From Methanomassiliicoccaceae archaeon (GTDB taxonomy: Archaea; Thermoplasmatota; Thermoplasmata; Methanomassiliicoccales; Methanomethylophilaceae): a DNA stretch of 9,702 nucleotides. The position numbers and the translations under genes are program-made. The notes under the pieces were generated by a model that searched no databases, was not told where the DNA came from, and was given only the letters and a program-made list of their open reading frames with translations. Below, piece by piece: positions 5,656-9,702 of this stretch (position 1 is the stretch's first letter; each line of letters opens with the position of its first letter). The stretch lies in assembly GCA_016282555.1 (NCBI GenBank), contig JAEEKU010000163.1:1-9702 (forward strand), written 5' to 3'.

Positions 5656-8265
5656 TTACTTCTCTATCAGAATCAGCACGCCTTCGGTCTGGATCGTATC
5701 CACGGCCTTTCCGTTGAGCGTGAGATGCTTTTCGACGGTAAAGTACTCCGGCCCCAGAGAGACGGTTCCGGCGCCGGTGGGGACGGATACGGGGCCCTCC
5801 GAGAGGATTCTGCTGAGTTCTGCGGGATCCATGGCGGATACGGCCGCCGCTATCTCTTTGGCCTGAGCTTTGAACGCGGGACCGAGCTTCGAATGCACGG
5901 GCCTCACGGCGACGATCTTCTCCGAAAGATCGGCGGACGCGGCGATCGTGACGGTTCCGGCTTTGACCGTTTCTTTTATGTCGTCCTTCGTGCATCCGAG
6001 GATCTCCGCATCCGATCCGACCAGTTCGATCAGGCCGATTCCGGCGTTGAGCGGGATTTTATTCTCTCCCTTCCAGGCGCGGATCTCGGAGATCACGTTT
6101 TTGAGAACCTCTCCGGCTTTCTCCGCTTCGCCGTCCTCCGGCAAAGGCTCAGGCCAGGACGTCAGGTGCAGGCTTCTGCATTTCTCCGTTTCCCTGAAGC
6201 ACGTCTGGTACACCTCTTCGGTGACGTGGGGCATGAACGGAGCAAGCATCTTTATGCTTCCGAGGAAGACGTTGTACAGGGTGTATTTCACCGCGTCGTC
6301 GTTCCTGGATTTCACCATTTCCACGTAATTGTCCGCGAATTCGTGCCAGATGAAACTCTCGACCTCTCTCATAGCTTTGTCGAACTGGTACTGGTCGAGG
6401 TACGACGTGACGTTACCGAGGGTCTCCGAGAATTTCGTCATTATCCATTTGTCCGAGACTCTGAGCTCCGGGCATTCCGCGGGAACGTCTTTGAAGAATC
6501 TCGCCGCGAACTGGCCCAGGTTGAACACTTTGTTGCAGAGCTTTCTTCCGCGGATGACGTCCTTTTCCCTGAAAGCGTGATCTATTCCCAGAGAGCAGGT
6601 CGCCGCGTAATATCTCAGGGCGTCGGCGCCGTAGTTTTTGAGAATAGGGATGGGATCGATGACGTTTCCGATGGAGGAGTGCATGGGGGTTCCGTCGGGA
6701 GCCATGATGAATCCGTGGATCATTATGTCTTTCCACGGGATGCATTCCTCTATCTGCTCCGCCCTGAGTATGGAGTAGAACGCCCAGGTCCTTATGATAT
6801 CGTGGGACTGCGGCCTCATGCTCATCGGAAACAGCTTTTTGTGGAGCTCCTCGTCCCTGCCCCAGTATGTGTTGTAGAGCGAAGATCCGGAGGAATCCAT
6901 CCACGTATCGAAGACGTCCGTGCAGCCCTCGAGCTCTCCGCCGCATTCCGGACATCTTTCCACAGGGGGCTTGTCGAAAACCGGATCGACATAGCACTGC
7001 TCCTCCCTGGCGCAGATCGCGTGTCCGCAGTCTTTGCATTCCCATATCGGAATCGGGGTGGCGAATATCCTCTGCCTGCTGAGAACCCAGTCCCATTCGA
7101 GGGAATTGGTCCAGTCTCTCAGTCTGATCTTCATGAATTCTGGGAACCAGTTGATCTCGTCGGCTCTCTTCAGGATGGTATCCTTGAAGGAAGTCGTTTT
7201 CAGGAACCACTGGGGGACCTGCAGGAACTCCACGGGGGTGTGGCATCTCCAGCATATGGATACCTGCTGGGGATTGTCCTCCTGCTTAACCAGAAGATTT
7301 GCGTCCTTAAGATCCTGAATGATCGCTTCCCTCGCTTCGAGAACGGGCATTCCGGCGTATTTTCCAGACAGCTCCGTCATCTTTCCGGATTCGTCTATTC
7401 CTTTCTCCATGGGCAGATGGTACTTCATCACCCACATGAGATCGTCTTTGTCCCCTATGGTGCATATCATCACGTTTCCGGTGCCGTAGTCGGTTTTCAC
7501 GGCGGGATCGGAAATGACCTTGACCTTCCTTCCGTAGAGGGGCGTTACGAGCTCTTTGCCGACGAGATGCTTTTTGCTCTCGTCATCGGGATTTACGGCG
7601 ACGACTTTGCAGGTGCACAGGAGTTCCGGACGGGTGGTCGCGACCAAGATGCAATCGTCCGATCCGTCTATTCTGAATTTGATGTAGTTGAGCTTGTTCA
7701 CGTTGTCCCTGTACTCGACCTCCGCATCGGCCAGCGCCGTCATGCATCCGGGGCACCAGTTGACCGGGAAGTTCGCTTTGTAGACGAGTCCCCTTTTGAA
7801 GAGGTTGATGAAGGAAAGCTGGGTGATCTTCCTGTAGTAGGGCGCGTCGGTCTGGTAGTAGATGCTGGGATCCATGGACTCTCCGAGCATCTTGAAGTCC
7901 TCGGTCATCTGGGCTATGAATCCGTTGGCGTACTCCTCGCAGAGCCTGCGGTATTCCTTCCTGGGAGTGTCCAGTTTGGTGATGCGGTGTTTTTTCTCGA
8001 CCTTGACTTCGATGGGAGTCCCGTTCACGTCGAAACATAACGGGAAGAAGACGTTGTATCCGCGCATTCTTTTGAAACGGGCAGCGAAATCGATGAGAGA
8101 ATACCCGGTGGCATGCCCTAAGTGAAGGGGTCCGGAAGTGTATCTCGGAGGGTTGTCTATGCTGTACACCGGTTTTTCGGATTTGGGATCGAAACGATAG
8201 ACCGCTTCATCCTTCCACATGTCCTGCCAGCGTTTTTCGATAGAAGCTGAGTCGTACTGTGCCAT
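5656..8265 (-). CDS. valS: Valyl-tRNA synthetase, archaeal type, with an atypical KMSKS motif
   Basis: This 869-residue class I synthetase charges tRNA-Val with valine in the cytosol. Seen in order are the HIGH motif as PLHLGHA (46-52), NWCPGC...ADAEVEY (169-185), an editing domain with ATTRPE (209-214) and GTGNVMICTIGDKDD (261-275), CWRCHTP (338-344), SRQRIFATPIPIW (396-408), zinc-type pairs C410/C413 and C438/C441, FDTWMDSS (452-459), the KMSKS position as PMHSS (527-531), and an anticodon-binding helical domain (about 600-740). A C-terminal domain (about 740-869, with RPVHSKLGPAFKAQAKEI) stands where bacterial ValS has a coiled-coil arm. Both KMSKS lysines are missing although the frame is intact. 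The reading frame continues upstream to 8712, but homology begins at MAQYDS and a TATA box sits about 30 bases above this ATG, so the start is 8265. Isoleucyl-tRNA synthetase is the nearest alternative; length and motif spacing favour valine. Confidence 0.9.
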   Translation of the reverse strand: MAQYDSASIEKRWQDMWKDEAVYRFDPKSEKPVYSIDNPPRYTSGPLHLGHATGYSLIDFAARFKRMRGYNVFFPLCFDVNGTPIEVKVEKKHRITKLDTPRKEYRRLCEEYANGFIAQMTEDFKMLGESMDPSIYYQTDAPYYRKITQLSFINLFKRGLVYKANFPVNWCPGCMTALADAEVEYRDNVNKLNYIKFRIDGSDDCILVATTRPELLCTCKVVAVNPDDESKKHLVGKELVTPLYGRKVKVISDPAVKTDYGTGNVMICTIGDKDDLMWVMKYHLPMEKGIDESGKMTELSGKYAGMPVLEAREAIIQDLKDANLLVKQEDNPQQVSICWRCHTPVEFLQVPQWFLKTTSFKDTILKRADEINWFPEFMKIRLRDWTNSLEWDWVLSRQRIFATPIPIWECKDCGHAICAREEQCYVDPVFDKPPVERCPECGGELEGCTDVFDTWMDSSGSSLYNTYWGRDEELHKKLFPMSMRPQSHDIIRTWAFYSILRAEQIEECIPWKDIMIHGFIMAPDGTPMHSSIGNVIDPIPILKNYGADALRYYAATCSLGIDHAFREKDVIRGRKLCNKVFNLGQFAARFFKDVPAECPELRVSDKWIMTKFSETLGNVTSYLDQYQFDKAMREVESFIWHEFADNYVEMVKSRNDDAVKYTLYNVFLGSIKMLAPFMPHVTEEVYQTCFRETEKCRSLHLTSWPEPLPEDGEAEKAGEVLKNVISEIRAWKGENKIPLNAGIGLIELVGSDAEILGCTKDDIKETVKAGTVTIAASADLSEKIVAVRPVHSKLGPAFKAQAKEIAAAVSAMDPAELSRILSEGPVSVPTGAGTVSLGPEYFTVEKHLTLNGKAVDTIQTEGVLILIEK

Positions 8266-8292
8266 GAATAACGGCTGGGCATTATTGCAAAG

Positions 8293-8300
8293 GTATTTAA
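8293..8300 (-). promoter_or_regulatory. TATA-like box for valS (near-leaderless start)
   Basis: On the minus strand this reads TTAAATAC. A transcription start about 25 bases downstream would be near 8271, leaving about 6 bases before the ATG at 8265. There is no Shine-Dalgarno sequence. This independently supports the short start over the long upstream extension of the frame. Confidence 0.6.
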
Positions 8301-8352
8301 CATGAATCACGGAGGCCGCGGGGACGGCGGAAAACGGCGATGTAAAGGGTTT

Positions 8353-8368
8353 GAGGGCCGGAGCCCTC
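8353..8368 (-). terminator. Hairpin terminator after the CBS-domain gene
   Basis: On the minus strand GAGGGC pairs with GCCCTC around TCCG. It starts one base after the stop codon of the CBS gene and is followed by AAACCCTTTACA, a weak T tract. It separates this gene from valS, which has its own promoter below. Confidence 0.6.
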
Positions 8369-8369
8369 T

Positions 8370-9545
8370 TTACTTCTTTCTTCTGCGGAACGTTACTTTG
8401 GAATCCTTCATGTTGATGACGGTATCCTCGAGCTTCTTGATCAGACTGGAGCAGGTCGAAACGAGGTCCCATCCGATCTCCTTGCACATGATGGCGGTCC
8501 CGTTGACGAAGAACCTCGCGCTGATGCTGTATTTGTAGTTCCCTCCGGAGTCGTTGTAGCGGGAAACGTGCATAGTCAGGGATTCCGGCTTGTACATCTT
8601 GGAGATCTTGGAGATCATCGTCTCGATGTCCGCGTAGACGGGTTCGATCATGTTCTTCTCGTTCTCGTCGAGTCCGCTTATCTGGACGAAAAGCATGTCC
8701 CTCTCCCTGCATGCGGAGATGAGCTCGAGTATATCGAACTCGGTGATGATTCCCACCAGAGACTTGTTTTCGACCACCGGCAGAGACGAGAATTTGTTGT
8801 CCACCATGAGATCGACCGCGCTGGAAATATCATCGTCCCACTCTATCACGCAGGCCGAGGTGGTCGCTATCGACTCCACCGTAATCTGCGAACGGGAGCT
8901 CTTCTCCAGATCGCCGATGGTCTTGTTTTCCTTCTTCCAGTTGTTGTCTATTATCTCCCTCATTCCGACTATTCCGGTCACTTCGTTCCTCTCGTTGACG
9001 ACGGGGACCGTTCTGTAGTCCTGGCGGATCATGAGTTCCAGAGCGTCGTCCATCAGATCATTCACTTTCACCGATTCGACCGGGTTGCTCATGACTTCCC
9101 ACACTTTGATCTCCTTGAGGGCGCGGATATCCCTTACGATCTCGATCAGGCGGTTTCTCTCGATGATTCCGATTATTTTCTTTCCGTTCAGAATCGGGAG
9201 CTGCCTGCAGTTGTTGGAGATTATTATTTCCGCGATCTTCGTTATCTCCATGTTCTGGGTAACCGAAGGGAAATTACGTACCAGGCCCTTGACCTTCGTA
9301 TCCAGAGATACGCTCTTCTTTCTCAATATCGAGGAATAACTTACCATTCCTACATATTCTCCGGCGTCTACTACCGGAACATCCTGGTACCGGGTATCCT
9401 TCATAACGGCGAGCACATCGGAGATGCGATCGTCGGAGGAGACCACTGGAAAACTCTCGGACATGATCCTCTCGACGGAGATTCCGTCGATCTGCGATCT
9501 GAGCATGGAGAGTTTCTTCAGATCTTCAAGATCCTTAACGGCCAT
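8370..9545 (-). CDS. Four-CBS-domain protein with a C-terminal HPF/RaiA-like domain, possible ribosome hibernation factor
   Basis: The 391-residue soluble protein has four CBS domains at about residues 24-78, 84-139, 147-203 and 223-278. Each shows the V/P-V-V and G-I/M-V/I pattern (for example DVPVVD 55-60, RTVPVV 178-183, SSLPVVENKSLVGIIT 253-268). CBS pairs bind adenine nucleotides and act as energy sensors. Residues about 283-391 read as strand (FVQISGL), helix, strand (LTMHVSRY), strands (YKYSISARFFVNGTAIMCK), then a helix (DLVSTCSSLIKKLEDTVINMK) and a basic tail FRRRKK. That order and the D-x-x-S-x-x-x-x-L-I-x-K-L-E helix resemble bacterial HPF/RaiA, which block the ribosome decoding region in starvation. 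I infer a nucleotide-controlled ribosome-binding protein; a plain CBS regulator of another target remains possible. The start at 9545 has GAGGT six bases upstream and its own TATA box. Confidence 0.88.
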   Translation of the reverse strand: MAVKDLEDLKKLSMLRSQIDGISVERIMSESFPVVSSDDRISDVLAVMKDTRYQDVPVVDAGEYVGMVSYSSILRKKSVSLDTKVKGLVRNFPSVTQNMEITKIAEIIISNNCRQLPILNGKKIIGIIERNRLIEIVRDIRALKEIKVWEVMSNPVESVKVNDLMDDALELMIRQDYRTVPVVNERNEVTGIVGMREIIDNNWKKENKTIGDLEKSSRSQITVESIATTSACVIEWDDDISSAVDLMVDNKFSSLPVVENKSLVGIITEFDILELISACRERDMLFVQISGLDENEKNMIEPVYADIETMISKISKMYKPESLTMHVSRYNDSGGNYKYSISARFFVNGTAIMCKEIGWDLVSTCSSLIKKLEDTVINMKDSKVTFRRRKK

Positions 9546-9551
9546 ATCTAT

Positions 9552-9556
9552 ACCTC
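9552..9556 (-). promoter_or_regulatory. Shine-Dalgarno site of the CBS-domain gene
   Basis: On the minus strand GAGGT stands six bases before the ATG at 9545, which decides the start. Confidence 0.65.
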
Positions 9557-9580
9557 GGTGACATGATCATCTGGAAAAGG

Positions 9581-9588
9581 ATATAATA
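9581..9588 (-). promoter_or_regulatory. TATA box for the CBS-domain gene
   Basis: On the minus strand this reads TATTATAT, a good archaeal TATA box. Transcription should start near 9560, giving a leader of about 15 bases that contains the Shine-Dalgarno site. Confidence 0.6.
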
Positions 9589-9629
9589 CTTGCCGGAAAG
9601 CCCGCCGGAATATAGTCCGTACCGTCCGG

Positions 9630-9676
9630 AAAAACAAGAAAAAGGGGAGGAACGGCTTCCCGCCCGAAAGGAAGCC
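9630..9676 (-). terminator. Hairpin with T-rich tracts, probably ending a minus-strand gene beyond the right edge
   Basis: On the minus strand GGCTTCC (9676-9670) pairs with GGAAGCC (9660-9654) around a 9-base loop. Downstream come two T5 runs (9643-9639 and 9634-9630). On the plus strand the hairpin is not followed by a T tract, so the minus direction is favoured. The gene it would serve is not visible. Confidence 0.55.
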
Positions 9677-9702
9677 AGTCTTCCATTGAAAGGAATTATA
9701 TA

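Noticed and set aside
5725..8040. A 771-codon open frame on the plus strand opposite valS
   Set aside because: It lies wholly antisense to a clear valyl-tRNA synthetase, has no recognisable domain, and is explained by the codon bias of valS.
8266..8712. Upstream extension of the valS reading frame by 149 codons
   Set aside because: It overlaps the CBS gene and its terminator, is highly charged and low in complexity, and has no synthetase homology. The TATA box at 8293-8300 supports the start at 8265.
8568..9566. A 332-codon frame antisense to the CBS-domain gene
   Set aside because: It mirrors the CBS repeats in another frame and has no family resemblance.
1..9702. Mobile element, CRISPR array or defence island
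   Set aside because: No transposase, integrase, regularly spaced direct repeats or defence-type domains were seen; the genes look like core chromosome.

Overview
The window looks like a piece of an archaeal chromosome. Several genes have a TATA-like box about 25-30 bases before the start codon and no Shine-Dalgarno sequence, which suggests leaderless or nearly leaderless mRNAs. The valyl-tRNA synthetase is of archaeal type, and a four-CBS-domain protein carries a C-terminal domain that looks like a ribosome hibernation factor. Together with mid-range GC content this fits a Thermoplasmatota relative, perhaps Methanomassiliicoccales. That placement is inference: no methanogenesis gene is in view.

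Layout from left to right. Bases 1-641 (minus) hold the N-terminal part of an isocitrate dehydrogenase-type enzyme that runs off the left edge. A 278-base divergent intergenic region (642-919) follows, with several perfect inverted repeats. Next is a small six-helix membrane protein (920-1423, plus) that looks like a distant SatP/YaaH acetate-uptake relative, ended by a clear hairpin terminator. A leader with a hairpin precedes a DEAD-box RNA helicase with a DbpA-type RNA-binding domain (1632-3044). A CDP-alcohol phosphatidyltransferase (3049-3588) follows after 4 bases, probably in the same operon. A strong TATA box then drives a 666-residue protein of unknown function with zinc ribbons and an apparent internal duplication (3619-5619).

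This plus-strand block converges on a minus-strand block at a bidirectional hairpin terminator (5628-5646). The minus-strand block holds valS (5656-8265) and the CBS-domain protein (8370-9545), each with its own promoter and with a terminator between them. The right edge carries a hairpin with T-rich tracts on the minus strand, probably the terminator of a gene beyond the window.

RNA and translation genes predominate: helicase, tRNA synthetase and possible ribosome hibernation factor. I see no mobile element, CRISPR array, tRNA or rRNA, and no clear sign of recent transfer. The points most worth a second look are the CBS/hibernation-factor fusion, the loss of both lysines from the KMSKS motif of ValS, the duplicated zinc-ribbon protein, and the paired operators in front of the transporter-like gene.
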